From contig CM075103.1 in the NCBI GenBank assembly GCA_037576195.1, forward strand, positions 14,942,001-15,006,000: 64,000 nt of DNA, in the 5' to 3' direction. The notes below the pieces were generated by a model, which was given only the letters and a program-made list of their open reading frames with translations, was not told the DNA's origin and ran no database searches. This document shows, in pieces, positions 37,185 through 48,201 of this stretch (within the stretch, counting starts at the first letter, position 1; each line of letters starts with the position of its first letter). This stretch comes from Phytoseiulus persimilis (taxonomy: Eukaryota; Arthropoda; Arachnida; Mesostigmata; Phytoseiidae). Both the position numbers and the translations under genes were made by a program.

Positions 37185-38297
37185 TGGGGGGGTGATTCTG
37201 AGACCAATAAGGCCATTACTTCCCAACTCTGTAGGGATGATTCCGAGACCAATCTGGCCATTACTTCCCAACTCTGGAGGGGTGATTACGAGACCAATCT
37301 GGCCTTCAGATTCTAACTCTGGAGGGGTGATTCCGGTACCAATCTGGCCATTACTTCCCAACTCTGTAGGGATGATTCCGAGACCAATCTGGCCATTAGT
37401 TTCCAACTCTGGAGGGGTGATTACGAGACCAATCTGGCCTTCAGATTCTAACTCTGGAGGGGTGATTCTGGTACCAATCTGGCCATAACTTTCCAACTCT
37501 GGAGGGGTGATTACGAGACCAATCTGGCCTTCAGATTCTAACTCTGGAGGGGTGATTCTGGTACCAATCTGGCCATAACTTTCCAACTCTGGAGGCGTGA
37601 TTCCGAGACCAATCTGGCCATTACTTTCCAACTCTGGAGGGGTGATTCTGGGACCAATCTGGCCATTACTTTCCAACTCTGGAGGGGTGATTCCGAGACC
37701 AATCTGGCCATTACTTTCCAACTCTGGAGGGGTGATTCCGGGACCAATCTGGCCATTAGTTTCCAACTCTAGAAGGGTGATTCCGAGTCCAATCTGAGCA
37801 TTACTTCCCAACTCTGGAGGGATGATTCCGAGACCAATCTGGCCATTATTCTCCAACGCTGTAGGGGTGATTCTGGGACCAATCTGGCCATTACTTTCCA
37901 ACTCTGGAGGGGTGATTGCGACACCAATCTGGCCATTACTCTCCTACCCTGGAAGAGTGATTCCAGGACCAATCTGACAATACTCTTCCGAGTCTGGAGG
38001 GGTGCTTCCGAGTCGAATCTGACCGTACTTTCCAAAACCTGGAGGGATGATTCCGTCTCCAATCTGACCATTACTTTCCGAGTTTGGAGGAGTGATTCCG
38101 AGACCAATCTGGCCATCACTCTGCAACTCCGGAGGGTGATTCCGGGACCAATAAGGCCATTACTTTCCAACTCTGGAGGGGTGATTACGAGACCAATCTG
38201 GCCGTACTTTCCAAAACCTGGAGGGGTGATTCCGTCTCCAATCTGACCATTACTTCCCGAGTTTTGAGGAGTGGTCCTGGAACCAATCTGGCCATAA
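37185..38297 (+). repeat. 45-bp minisatellite, about 25 units
   Basis: Tandem units of the type GGGGTGATTCCGAGACCAAT, followed by CTGGCCATTACTTTCCAACT and CTGGA, repeat with a 45-bp period. Middle units are nearly identical and the last five or so are more diverged. Because 45 is divisible by three, the minus strand is open for 260 codons encoding a 15-residue repeat (ELESNGQIGLGITPP). There is no start context, and the frame continues only as long as the array does, so this is best read as a by-product of the repeat and not a gene. Copy B of the Helitron has about three related units. Confidence 0.9.
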
Positions 38298-38472
38298 CCC
38301 AGTGAAGAGAGGGAAAAGGGCCTCGGTCCCAGATCAGAATCCTATCGAGAATCGGTGGCCACTCCCGAAGGTGTCCCGATGACACCACATGTTGGGCAAG
38401 GTGTGTCTGTCAGCAGTAGACTCCCGAAGCAAGGGACGGGCCAGCCAGCGTAGTCGGCCGAAGGCCGGCTAG

Positions 38473-41400
38473 TATCTCCATAAAAGCTCATATGTACCTG
38501 CGTCGCGGAGAGCTATGTGAGCTCCCTGTAGCCTGCCTCGGGCCCTGCGCGAACGTGGTAGTCCGCGGTAGGTTTGGAGTTACCCGTCTCTGGTTTGATC
38601 GAATCGACCCGGTAAAAGGTCAAGTTGCACTGAGCTTGCCATTTGCCCTGGAGCAGATGTAGCCCAAGTCCGAGCGAAGGAACTCTAACCGTGTTATTAC
38701 ACGGCGTCTCGAAGACCACGAAGCTCAATACTTGATCGAATTACAGTGACCTGGAACCGGAGGAAACGATTACCACGGACACATTTCGCTCCCTTCACTC
38801 ACAGAGAGCTCTCCCGCGCGTACAGTATTTGGAGTGCTATTTTCCGGCACTATTCTCGATGAGTTATAACCCGCGATCAAAACTACCAACGCGTCCCCTT
38901 ATGTGGTCGCCACACGTTGTGGCCGGATATGAATCACTTGACCGGGACATTTTTCCCTCTCGGGCTCTGAGAAGCATTTCGTTTTCGCTATTGCTTCAGC
39001 GTCGAGGCGTCTATCTTGTGAAAGAACCTCCATTGGTCAAGAGTTCTTCTCTGCAACGAATGATGAGAATCAGCTGCTCTGAACCGCCTACCAGCTGATC
39101 CCCACGGTAACCATTTGCTTCACGGCACAGACGAGACGTCTTATGAGTTTGAGAGAATCTTTCCCATCAATGAGAAAGACTTTGAGAAACTTATGAGAAA
39201 GGATTCGTTTCAAACGACGATTTGTCGGAGCGACGTCTATCTCGAACCTGGGCGAGGTGTCGGGATTCGGCCAAGCGGCCCTCCCAGCATACGACCGAAA
39301 CTGGTTGGAATGGAGGAAATGCTTCTGCAGCACTTCCCTGAACACTGACTGGGGTAACTACGCGAGCTCAACGACCTGCATGACGCCAGGACGAATTGAT
39401 TCACGTTTCATGCCTCTCGCTGTCAGGCCGGAGGGAGCTTAGTAGCGTGCGAGTGCAGGTGAGCTTGATTGAGACACTTTATCAATCACAATGGCGGAGT
39501 TTTACGGAGCAGGATCAACGATCGCACTTCCTCCGCCACCAAACCACAGAGTATCGGAAACAAAACCAACAACTTGAACTTCTGAAGTTAGGGAAAAAAC
39601 TCTGAAGCTAGTCGATGTGACATCGCCCGCTCTTGTCCAGTCGCAGCCCAGCCCGGGAGCTTCAGGGTGTTGAACGGAGAGACAGCTTTCCACGGAGTTC
39701 TGGCCGTTCCGCCTGGCAGAGCTATGGTCGGGGTGAGTGGAATCACATGAAGAACTCAGTAAACAGTGTACAAGCTGAAGCAGGAGATGATCGTTCGGAA
39801 ACGCTGGGTGGGCTGTGTGAGTCGGAAAACATCGCTTATAAGAAGCCCAACAGAAAGTATTCTCGACTTCGGGAGACATCTTGCGCTCACCCGTACCGGC
39901 GCCCTTGTTCTAGTTGACCGAACACATCAAAACATCAACGACGATCCGAGCAAAATCTTCCACGAATGGTCGACACAATCTCACTGGTCCACTTTGAAAG
40001 GACTGTGGCTTCTACAGAGCAAGATCCAGCCCCATTCTCCTCATGCTCATGGGCAGAGAGGAGCCAAATCGACATTTGCAGTCGCTATGCATATTCAGGG
40101 TGTGTCATCGTTCCATGGGTAAGCACATAATGGGTAACTTTCCGTTGTGGACGAGCTTACTGGCCGAGAATTCCTAACTGATTACGGGACTGGCATCTTC
40201 ACGAGACGGTTTCGTCTTCGAGCTGATTCAGATCTTCAACCTGCGCCCCAGATCATCGACCTGATAGCAATGTTTTTGCGCTTGGAGAGCGAGCGGTTCT
40301 TCTTTCGCAGATCATGTAAAAAAAAATAACGGAAGGCTTCAGGCCGAGCCAGATGGTGCTTCTTTTCGTCAATGGAGATAGCTTTCGTCCACTAAAAGTT
40401 CGATTCGATCCATTCTCAAGCTTCGACAATGAGGAGAGGTGTGGGTCAGTTCGTGAAAAGCGCTTTACCATGACTTGGGAGCGAGAAGTCGCCCTGTTAT
40501 ATTGTGTGTTCGGAGCTCTTTATTTTGACAACCACAAATCCTGGTCTGAGCAAGCATCGATTCCCCGCTCGACCGGCGGAGAGGGGGGAGGACTTGGTGA
40601 CGCGAACCGAATAAACTTCTCTTAACATGAAAAAAAAAACCATTCCGAGCTCGTGGGGAAAAATGGATTCATTCCACTATTCGAAAGTGCTCCCGCGCTC
40701 AACCCAATCACATCGCATTGAGGAACCACAGTTTTCGAAGATATTCGTTCTTCAATGGGAAAATTTGTTGCTGGTCAAAACTTCACTGTTCCCCGGACCT
40801 TGAAGAGTTGGCCTCAAGTTTGTTTGTCCGAATTTGTTGGCATCTCCAGGGACATGATGGGAAGAGCAACAGACCAGGCCCCAAGACCGTACACAACAAC
40901 GCCACATCCGCTCCGATCCTGAGAGCTCATAGTCCAGCGATTATGTTCTTGTTCGTACCGAAGCTTTGAAGAGCCCCCCCCCCCCCCAAGTCGAGAGAGG
41001 TTGAATGGTCCCGAAGAATCTCAATACAGCCTGTCAAGCCGGCCCAAGCTGGCCTGAAATACAACCCGCCGGGAAAGCAAAGCCTATCAAAAATACTCAT
41101 GTCTCACATCCATTGATTCTTCTTTTATATGGTCTTCGTATTCATTGGTAACTGCTCTTGTGTAATTGGATGGATCCCGTTGAATGTGTTCCCGCCAGAG
41201 CTTGCAGAGAAAATGCGGGCAAAAATTACACGAATAGTTCGAGAGGATAAAGGCCGCTGAACGAGCATTATGAACGTGGGCTTCCGACGAACTAGCAAGC
41301 CCAGCCGTCGGAAATAACTGAGCGCGATACCCCTAGGCGCATATCTTAGTTCTGAAATGAGATCTTTGGGACGGACACCGTGAAATGATCCGGATTGATT

Positions 41401-43381
41401 CATGGGGAAGGGCGGCGTAATAACAACATAGAGTATTTCATGCTCCGAGTGTCGTCGAATCTTTAAAGATGATCTTCTCGTTGACTCGTGCTCAATCGAA
41501 TGTGGCTTCGACAACGACCTCGCTTCCGGCTGAGTGTTGCGCGCTGTCACCAAGCCGTTCATGGCGGCTGGTCTTCTCATTTCGTGGCCGAGCGGGGATG
41601 CCTTGAACGCATTCGATTAACCGTTAGACCTGCGAAATGGTGCAAACGAGCTCTCAGTATCGGCGACGTCTCACTTATCGCAGATGTGCTATCATTAGAC
41701 TGTTGAGGAGATTCCCAGTGCCCGGCACCGACACCGCGATTCACGGCCGCCATTTCCTGCTTGATTTTCCTTGGCGGTTCTTTCTTCGTCTACATTTCAT
41801 GGGTTTAGCTCCTCGTTTTCATACGCAGGGTGGTCAACGAGAGCCGGGATTACCCTCACTCTTTCTTCTTCTGCTCATCACTCGATGGAAAATGATCGGT
41901 TCCTTCAATCAAAAGAGACACCTCCCATTCCGTCTCGCTGGGGAGATACCTGCGGAAACGCGAGAAAAATGAGATTCTCCCACCGACTCGGAATCCTCCA
42001 TCCATTACTTTTCGACTTTCAAAGAATTCCAAGTAGTGGCAAAGTTACGACCAAATCAAGATCGGGCTGTAAAATCCCCGACGTGAAAATACAGGCTGGC
42101 TTTTTTTGATCTTGGAATTTTTTCAAGAACTCTCGCAGCCCTAGGAATATTTTCAAAAATCGAGGAGTTATCAACAGAGCATATCGGGGTAGTCATCATA
42201 AGTTGGAATTTAATCGGATATGTTGAGAATTGCGGTCAGGAGATAGTTTTGAGAATGACAATTTTTTTTTCCGAAGTCTCCCTAAAAGTCATCGTGGAAA
42301 CGTCCGATCGGACTCTCGGGAGTCGCGTTGGACGCGCGAAATACTTCCTTCCCCATCGATTAGATTGAGGTTTCCCGGGACGAGGTGAGTTTCCCGAGTG
42401 AGTGCCCTCTGCCAAGCCTGGAGTTCGATGCTGAGCCCTTCCCGAACACCAAAGAGGTCCGTTGCTTGAGGAGTCTATCAGAACACTCGTTTGTATAGGC
42501 TGCAGACGGCCCGGCTCTGCTCGCGAGTGGAGCAGGAGTAGCGCTTGGCTCGTAGAAAGAAGCCTGGATTTTTGAAAGCTGACTTGGCGATGGCTACGAT
42601 GCGATTACGCCATTCCACATTCGGACATCGGCACACGCCTAATATTGTCACAGTTGACGAAGGACGCATTCTGTAGTTGTCGAAAGAACTTGTGTTAACT
42701 GTGCTGTGTTTTCTTGTGTGAAATGTACCGAACTTTTTCATGCTTCGATATCGCCGAACTCATTATATTCACGTCAGGGGTGAGATCTTCAGGCAGTGGT
42801 CACACTTTCTGAGACGATGGATACCGTACCATTGAGTGAATCGTTGGCTTCCGAGATCGAAGTGACCGGCTACCGCGGTGCGGGAATCTTGACGTGTGAT
42901 GCCAGCAGCTTACTCGGCGATGATTTTCGAATACGAACCGAACCGAACTCTCGTGAATATCAACACACAGCAGACCCCATCAGAGGCTGTATTTTAACGA
43001 ATCCGTCCATGTTGAGCCACTCTCTTATTATGCTTCAAGTAACACTCATTTCAAACATCCGTCGTCGGCTATCGCGGTCTCGCGCCGAAATTCTTAAGAA
43101 CAACATCTCCACTCTATCCCTTGCCTCGAGCTCCTTTTTCTCGGGTACCGTGGGAGTACCGGTTCCGACGGCTTTGCTTTTCAGGAATTAAGCCACAAAT
43201 GCTGTGGCAATCGTTCGACAATCCTTCCAGGATGACTCAAGACAAGAGGCAGCTGTTGGATGGAAAAGCTCATCGATTCGAGACAACCAGTTTCCAGCTT
43301 CTTAGAGCCCCGGTCTATCTCATTGCTAGATTATCGCTTAGTCGGTTTGAAACGTTGCGAGCATCTTCCGATCAGGATCTA
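38473..43381. other. Gene-poor stretch with scattered coding-like patches
   Basis: Patches with protein-like composition occur on the plus strand, notably 39115-39348, which contains YEFERIFPINEKDFEKLMRK, and 42796-43191. None has a recognisable motif or convincing splice borders. The segment at about 41590-41640 resembles the start of a serine or leucine tRNA but has no complete tRNA fold. Confidence 0.25.
40974..40987 (+). repeat. Poly-C run, 14 bases
   Basis: An uninterrupted run of 14 cytosines. No related flanks were found for the G runs at 16.4 and 20.0 kb. Confidence 0.88.
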
Positions 43382-43412
43382 TTAGGTAAGTCAAAAAGTT
43401 CGTAGCGTTTTT
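43382..43412 (+). repeat. Mariner left terminal inverted repeat
   Basis: 31 bp, a perfect inverted match to 44635-44665, with the outermost bases TTAGGTAAGTC next to the duplicated TA. This is the expected transposase binding and cleavage end. Confidence 0.96.
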
Positions 43413-43562
43413 GATCCGACATTTTTGAAATTCCCGCGCTCCGCACAAGAGCCGCCTACTACAGTGGTTGTTCGTTTACGTTCTTAGGCGGGCTCTAGAG
43501 TTCCTACCGGTGTATCGTTTCAGACTTTATCGTCGAGTTCGTAAAATCAGGAAGAATTTGCG

Positions 43563-44591
43563 ATGGAGGACCAAAAGCAGCATTTTCGACACATAATGTT
43601 GTTCTGCTACCGCGAAGGCTTGAATGCAGCGAAGACCACTCGAAGAATATCTGCAGTTTACGGGGAGAATGCTCTTCAAAGTTCTACGGTTAGAAAGTGG
43701 TTTACCCGTTTCAAGGCTGAAAACTTTAATCTTGAAGATGAGCCCAGATCAGGACGACCACAAGTTGTGGAACCCGATGAAATCATTAGCCTGGTAACTT
43801 CAAACCCCGGCCTGACCATCAAAGAAATTGAAGACTCGACGGGAGTTTCTCATGGAACCGTTTGGAATCGCCTCCATCAAGCTGGCTTCTCAAACAAGAG
43901 GAATATATGGCTGCCTCATGACCTCACCGATCGCCAGCTCGAAAGACGTGTGGATACAAGCCACACTCTTCTCCGGAAGAATGCCAATGAACCATTTCTG
44001 AAGAGACTGATAACCGGCGATGAAAAGTGGATACTCTACAGGAACGCTACGCAAAGAAAAAGCTGGGTCCCCAAAGGTTCACGGGCCGCAGCCGTCCCCA
44101 AACCCGAAATTCATCAAAAAAAAGTGATGCTGAGCTGTTGGTGGGACTGCAAGGGCGTTGTGTTTTTCGAGCTGCTCCCGCCGGGTCAGACCATCACCAC
44201 CGAAGTCTACTGCAGGCAGCTTGAGGATTTGAAGACCGCAGTAGCAACAAAGCGCCCAGAATTGGCGAACAGATGGGGCGTCGTTTTTCAACATGATAAT
44301 GCGAGACCCCACGTAAGTTTGCGCTCTCGGCAGAAATTGGCGGAGTTTGACTGGGATGTGCTGCCACACCCAGCTTATAGTCCCGACCTTGCACCGTCAG
44401 ACTATCACTTGTTCCGGTCTCTTCAAAACTCTCTTGATGGAGAAATATTCGAATCTTTGGAGGGTATAAAAAATCACCTCAATCAGTTTTTTGGAAAGAA
44501 GGAAACCAAGTTCTGGGAGAAGGGAATCTTCGATTTACCTGACCGATGGGCGAAGGTCATAGAACAAAACGGCCAATATATCATTCAATAA
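43563..44591 (+). CDS. Mariner transposase, DD34D, 342 aa
   Basis: Cut-and-paste transposase that binds the terminal repeats and moves the element into TA sites. The N-terminal third has two helix-turn-helix regions (about residues 5-50 and 85-110), including the mariner motif SSTVRKWFTRFKAENF at 40-55 and the GRPQ linker near 64-67. The catalytic triad is complete: D153 in TGDEKW, D245 in FQHDNARPH and D280 in YSPDLAPSDYHLF, with 34 residues between the last two. The WVPKG motif is at 168-172. Length is normal for the family (about 340-355). The start at 43563 is an ATG in GCGATGGAG context, and the AATAAA signal overlaps the stop (44587-44592). No internal stop is present, so the protein could be functional. 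Confidence 0.96.
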   Translation: MEDQKQHFRHIMLFCYREGLNAAKTTRRISAVYGENALQSSTVRKWFTRFKAENFNLEDEPRSGRPQVVEPDEIISLVTSNPGLTIKEIEDSTGVSHGTVWNRLHQAGFSNKRNIWLPHDLTDRQLERRVDTSHTLLRKNANEPFLKRLITGDEKWILYRNATQRKSWVPKGSRAAAVPKPEIHQKKVMLSCWWDCKGVVFFELLPPGQTITTEVYCRQLEDLKTAVATKRPELANRWGVVFQHDNARPHVSLRSRQKLAEFDWDVLPHPAYSPDLAPSDYHLFRSLQNSLDGEIFESLEGIKNHLNQFFGKKETKFWEKGIFDLPDRWAKVIEQNGQYIIQ

Positions 44592-44634
44592 AAAGACTCT
44601 TGTGTACAGGAATTCGGCTCTTGAAAAATAGGTA

Positions 44635-44665
44635 AAAAACGCTACGAACTTTTTGACTTACCTAA
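44635..44665 (-). repeat. Mariner right terminal inverted repeat
   Basis: Perfect 31-bp partner of the left repeat, followed by the duplicated TA at 44666-44667. Confidence 0.96.
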
Positions 44666-44667
44666 TA

Positions 44668-46836
44668 AATATGTAGAGGCATGTGGCAGGACTGTATGAG
44701 TTTTAATACCATCCATACAATACAGGCGTCATGGCGAAATGTTGTGGCTTCGCAGTCGAGGCCCCGAGTCAACGCATGATGACGACGGTTCCCCGATCGG
44801 GTGCAGGGATGATGACGTAACGACGTTCCTGTAGATGATTCCCAACACGAGGCTGAATGAGAGCGCTACGATTCTCAGCAAGAGCTCATAGAAAATCACG
44901 CAGCCCGACCTGCGGATCATAGGAGACAACGCAACTTTCTTTCCGAGGAGCGCGAGCTACCAACTAATATATCGCAAGTTGTCAGGCGCCCCCAGGTGCT
45001 GCCGCCGATTTCAGTCGATTGGATCAGGTCTGCCGAGTTACACGAGGGGGTATTTTCGCGAGGGTTGAGTTACACCTGACTCTCGGAAAGATCTTCATGA
45101 ACGACGGAGAAGTAGCTGAGTAATTGTGTCACTCATGTGCTTTACTATATTCCAGTCCCAATAGGGAATCCGCACGCACTGATGTGAAACCTGGTCGTTC
45201 CGTGAAACGGGTCGTCATGGTTCCCTCCACAGAGGGGCCTTACGACTCGTGACCCGGTGAGGAAAAGTGTTCGGGCAGGAAGCAACGCTGGAGGAATTCG
45301 CTGCTCAATCTTGATGCAATCCGTGTTGTATAGAATGAGGAACACGAATTCGTGACGGATGTTTTGTATGAAGTTGCATCCCGAGCAGAACGTCAGACTC
45401 ACATTGGGTCCGTGCAGTCCGGAGAACGATCCTCTGCGGCGTTGCGGTAAGCGCAATCGGAGTCTCTCCAAGTTCTATGATAGGAGCACTGAGTGAGAGT
45501 GAATCAGCTTCTATCTAGAACGAGCTGCCGCCGAGCAAACGCCAAGGAGCTCGTTCCGGAAATAGATTCGAGTTCAAACTACCTGACGGAAGAGTTTCAT
45601 CTAAGACGACGAGAAGTTGGATCCGCCCCCAAAAGCGACACGGTTAGCTCGGCTGCAGTTACGACTAGCGTAGGAAACACTTTTCCTTGGAGCTGGTCTG
45701 CATTAACCAGACCAGCAGCTCGATCATGCTCACAAACTACAGACTCTGCATGGAACCCATGTTCTGCACTCGCGAGTCCATCTGAAACTCAAGATGGTCT
45801 TCACGAACTTGTTCGATTACAGATAGGAAGCGATTCCAACACCTCGATGTGGGAGTTTAGGAGTAGCGTTCGACGCGGTAGGAAATAGAAAATCGCGGGG
45901 AGATTGAGCAGCTCTCTGTATTGTCCCGCTGGCCTAACGGATAGCGGGGCCTACCGATCATTCCCATCTAGGTTGACATTCTCCTCTCTAACTACAATAC
46001 ATGATGCAAGCTTCAGGTACGCGCCGAAACCATTGTCGTTCTTCGAACTGACGTATGAGAGCCAGGAGTTCGCAATCGTGAGCGTCTGCTCAGGCTTCTT
46101 GTGCGAGAGAATCGATACGTCCACTTTCTGAGTCCACGGGATCCCAAGGACCATTCTTAACTTGAGTGATGTCCTCGTCGCAGGAAGTAGGCTTCATGAC
46201 TCTGCCGAAATTCCTCACCTTCGATCCGTCGCCCGTGCTGAGAGTTAGATACTCCTCTGTCGCTCTCGGACTATTAATTGGAGACTAATATATTGGAGAA
46301 CTAGCGATGTGCTGGCCACCAATCTACCGAGAGTCAGAAGTGACCGCGTTTGCATCGAGAAATCCCGATAATTTCACTTTGTGGAGGGAGCTGGGATGGT
46401 CTAGTAGACCAGCGAGCACGAGTTTCGTGGAGTTTGGATGCCGTCGATTGGTTTATGGAAGGATGTGTGGAAACGAACCATGAGGCTGACTCTGATCAGT
46501 CAAGGGTTGTGACCATAATCAGGCCGGTGGAGTCCTTCATCCCCATGTAAAACAAGACGAAGAAAATTTCCCACATCCGTATGACTTTTTCCCGGCTCTT
46601 GCCGGTCTGGGTTTCCCGAAGAGCGTCGGGTCGAAGAGTGTCTCGTTCCAAGGGAGATGCGGCATCCGTCCTGAGGTAATGGAGACCGTGGGAAGAATTC
46701 TCGGATTGATGACCTCAGCGGTGGCTTTGCGCTGACGCGATGAGGTTCTATCCGTCTAGTCACACTTTCTTCCCTCGCCTGGGGCCGTGTCAATGCGAAT
46801 CTGCACAGCCGCAGACCGCTCAAACATCTCGTCGCT
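44668..46836. other. No confident gene
   Basis: A minus-strand frame at 45145-45471 has protein-like stretches (such as NIRHEFVFLILYNTDCIKIE) but no identified domain. A tRNA-like head (GGCCTAACGGATAGCGGGGC, near 45930-45949) is not followed by the rest of a tRNA and may be a degraded tRNA-derived SINE. Confidence 0.25.
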
Positions 46837-47073
46837 TCAATAACCCATCATACTCCTTCGACTATTGACAACCCTCCTCCCCCCTGAATACATATTGGTT
46901 CCCCCATGGCGCCCCCAGATCTCCGAGGACAATTTTCCGGCGATGAGCTTCTCGAATAATTTCCCCGTTGTATTCAGGAGGCGAATCGTTCCCGCGAACT
47001 TGTCGCCAGCCTCATTCTGGCTCCTCCCTCGTGAACTTTCCAACGGCAATCGTGCGCGGCTTTTCCCATACAT
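46837..47073 (-). pseudogene. LINE (non-LTR retrotransposon) reverse-transcriptase fragment
   Basis: The minus-strand frame contains IRLLNTTGKLFEKLIAGKLS, which matches the conserved R-P-I-x-L-L-N-x-x-G-K-x-x-E-K-x-I-x-x-R-L block at the start of the reverse-transcriptase domain in Jockey/R1/CR1-type LINEs. A preceding minus-strand frame (47012-47254) may hold part of the linker before the domain. The catalytic YADD region does not follow in any frame, so only a short, 3'-incomplete piece of the element remains. Clade cannot be decided from this piece. Confidence 0.6.
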
Positions 47074-47384
47074 AATTTCCCGTTTCCTTGATTAACTGCT
47101 TTTCCGCTCCGCGAACCGAGTTCCCCACGCGGGAGCACCTTGCCTGCCTGCAACGGATACAGCCTCCCAGGAAAACCAGCAACACCATATGCAAGGAGGT
47201 TTCAGGACGGCACCCGAATGCATCAATCTGCGAGAACTTGTGGTGGATTTGCACGAGCCCCTAGATTTGCTTCCTCCTGGCTCTCGCGTTGTTCCTCCTT
47301 ATCCCAGTTCTCAGATCCATCTGTGCCCTCCTAAACCTCGCTATCTGAGTGGCATTCGGAGCCCTCCCCTCAACTAGACATTAA

Positions 47385-47690
47385 TTTCTGAATCTCGGAA
47401 ATTCGGAAGTTAATTGCCGAATCTCGGAAGTTCGGAAATTGATTTTCGACTTGAAAATCATTTCTCAACTCGAAAATCACTTTCTGGATCAAAAATCAAT
47501 TTTCGAGTCGGAAATTCAAGTATTTCGAGTCTTCTCCGACCTATCAGATGCTTCAGCGTTCAGTAAAGGAGTGCATTCGACCGCTGTCTGGCCGGAAAAT
47601 CACTCCTTGAGTCTTTCTTCGAGTCGGGTATTAATTTTCGAGCAAGAAATCAATGTCCGAATTTTCGAGATTCGAATGTCGATGCTTACC
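47385..47690 (+). repeat. AT-rich inverted-repeat element, copy 1
   Basis: The ends carry inverted, partly matching blocks (GAATCTCGGAAATTCGG at the left, and at the right the complement of GAATCTCGAAAATTCGG). Between them are repeated TCGAAAATCA-type units. The core contains TCAGATGCTTCAGCG and GTGCATTCGACCGCTGTCTG. The same core occurs in inverted orientation at 57265-57505. It resembles a MITE or foldback element. No target duplication could be fixed, so the boundaries are approximate. Confidence 0.6.
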
Positions 47691-47844
47691 CTCGACTCGC
47701 TAGCCCCTGCGCTGTAGGCCGCGTTCTATTCACCAGGAGTCTCTGTAAGCGGACTGTCGACCTCAGCCGTGGAGGGATCACCACGTTGGACGTTCGCATG
47801 ATCCGGATTCCGGGGAAACAAGAAGTGGTTCTTATGGTAAGTAC

Positions 47845-48201
47845 CTTCTCCCTATGTGAGTCTCGCATGTTACTGAGGTTTCGCATGGCTCCTTCCAGAA
47901 GGTCTATGGATTCATCCGACTGCTTGAAGTAGTACAGGGCCCCTACAATAGCAGTCACGGCGGAGGCAGGAGCGGTAGCAGGAGGTATCTTTCGGAAAAA
48001 TGTTGCCAGCGATGCAAACTCCAGGAGAACTTCCTCCCGAACCGAGACCTTTGCAACGAGGGTAAAATTGTCGTCACTTTCTCTGCCATCGGATGGAGCA
48101 CATGAACTGCGTGCGCTTGTCGACGGATATTCAAACGGGTCTGTTTCCCGCGCACTTTCGGATGAATCCGAGCTTGCTCTCATGCATATTCTTGATTTCA
48201 T
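47845..48201 (-). CDS. Candidate 5' exon of an unidentified membrane-type protein
   Basis: The minus-strand frame starts at an ATG (48201) directly after an in-frame stop and encodes exactly 119 residues before a good splice donor, AGAAG|GTACTT, at 47845/47844 (phase 0). The first 45 residues are serine- and acid-rich (KSRICMRASSDSSESARETD). Residues 72-92 (IPPATAPASAVTAIVGALYYF) are hydrophobic enough for a membrane segment. A charged helix LLEGAMRNLSNMRDSHREK follows. I recognise no family. The continuation of the frame past the donor to 47686 is less protein-like, supporting splicing. Confidence 0.4.

Larger units (their letters stand above)
36800..38472 (+). mobile_element. Non-autonomous Helitron, copy A, with expanded minisatellite
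   Basis: The 5' end is TCTATATATATAAAAATCC. The 3' end is a hairpin of CGGCC, GAA and GGCCG closely followed by CTAG, with a T next to it in the flank. A TC start, a hairpin near the 3' end and a terminal CTRR are the Helitron hallmarks, and there are no inverted repeats or target duplication. Copy B at 51914-52335 shares both ends: the 5' block with TTTGTTTGTCCTCAAT, and a 3' block of about 75 bp that includes GAAGCAAGGGACGGGCCAGC. No Rep-helicase is present, so movement would need an autonomous relative. The interior consists mainly of a GTAT microsatellite and a 45-bp minisatellite. Confidence 0.82.
43382..44665 (+). mobile_element. Complete mariner transposon
   Basis: The element is 1284 bp. 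Its terminal inverted repeats (43382-43412 and 44635-44665) match perfectly over 31 bp and begin TTAGGTAAGTCAAAAAGTTC. It is flanked by TA on both sides (43380-43381 and 44666-44667), the target duplication expected of the Tc1/mariner superfamily. Inside is one unbroken transposase gene (43563-44591) with all three catalytic aspartates. Identical ends plus an open gene indicate a recent insertion. The TIR start TTAGGT is shared with cecropia- and mellifera-type mariners, but the subfamily is not settled here. Its movement may or may not be ongoing. Confidence 0.97.

Noticed and set aside
37119-37901. 260-residue repeat protein gene on the minus strand
   Set aside because: The frame is explained by the 45-bp minisatellite period. 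No start context, and it ends with the array.
41585-41640. Possible serine/leucine tRNA (GTGGCCGAGCGG)
   Set aside because: No variable arm or T-loop downstream.
45925-45960. Possible tRNA (GGCCTAACGGATAG head)
   Set aside because: Only the A-box region is present and the remainder does not fold. At most a degraded tRNA-derived SINE.
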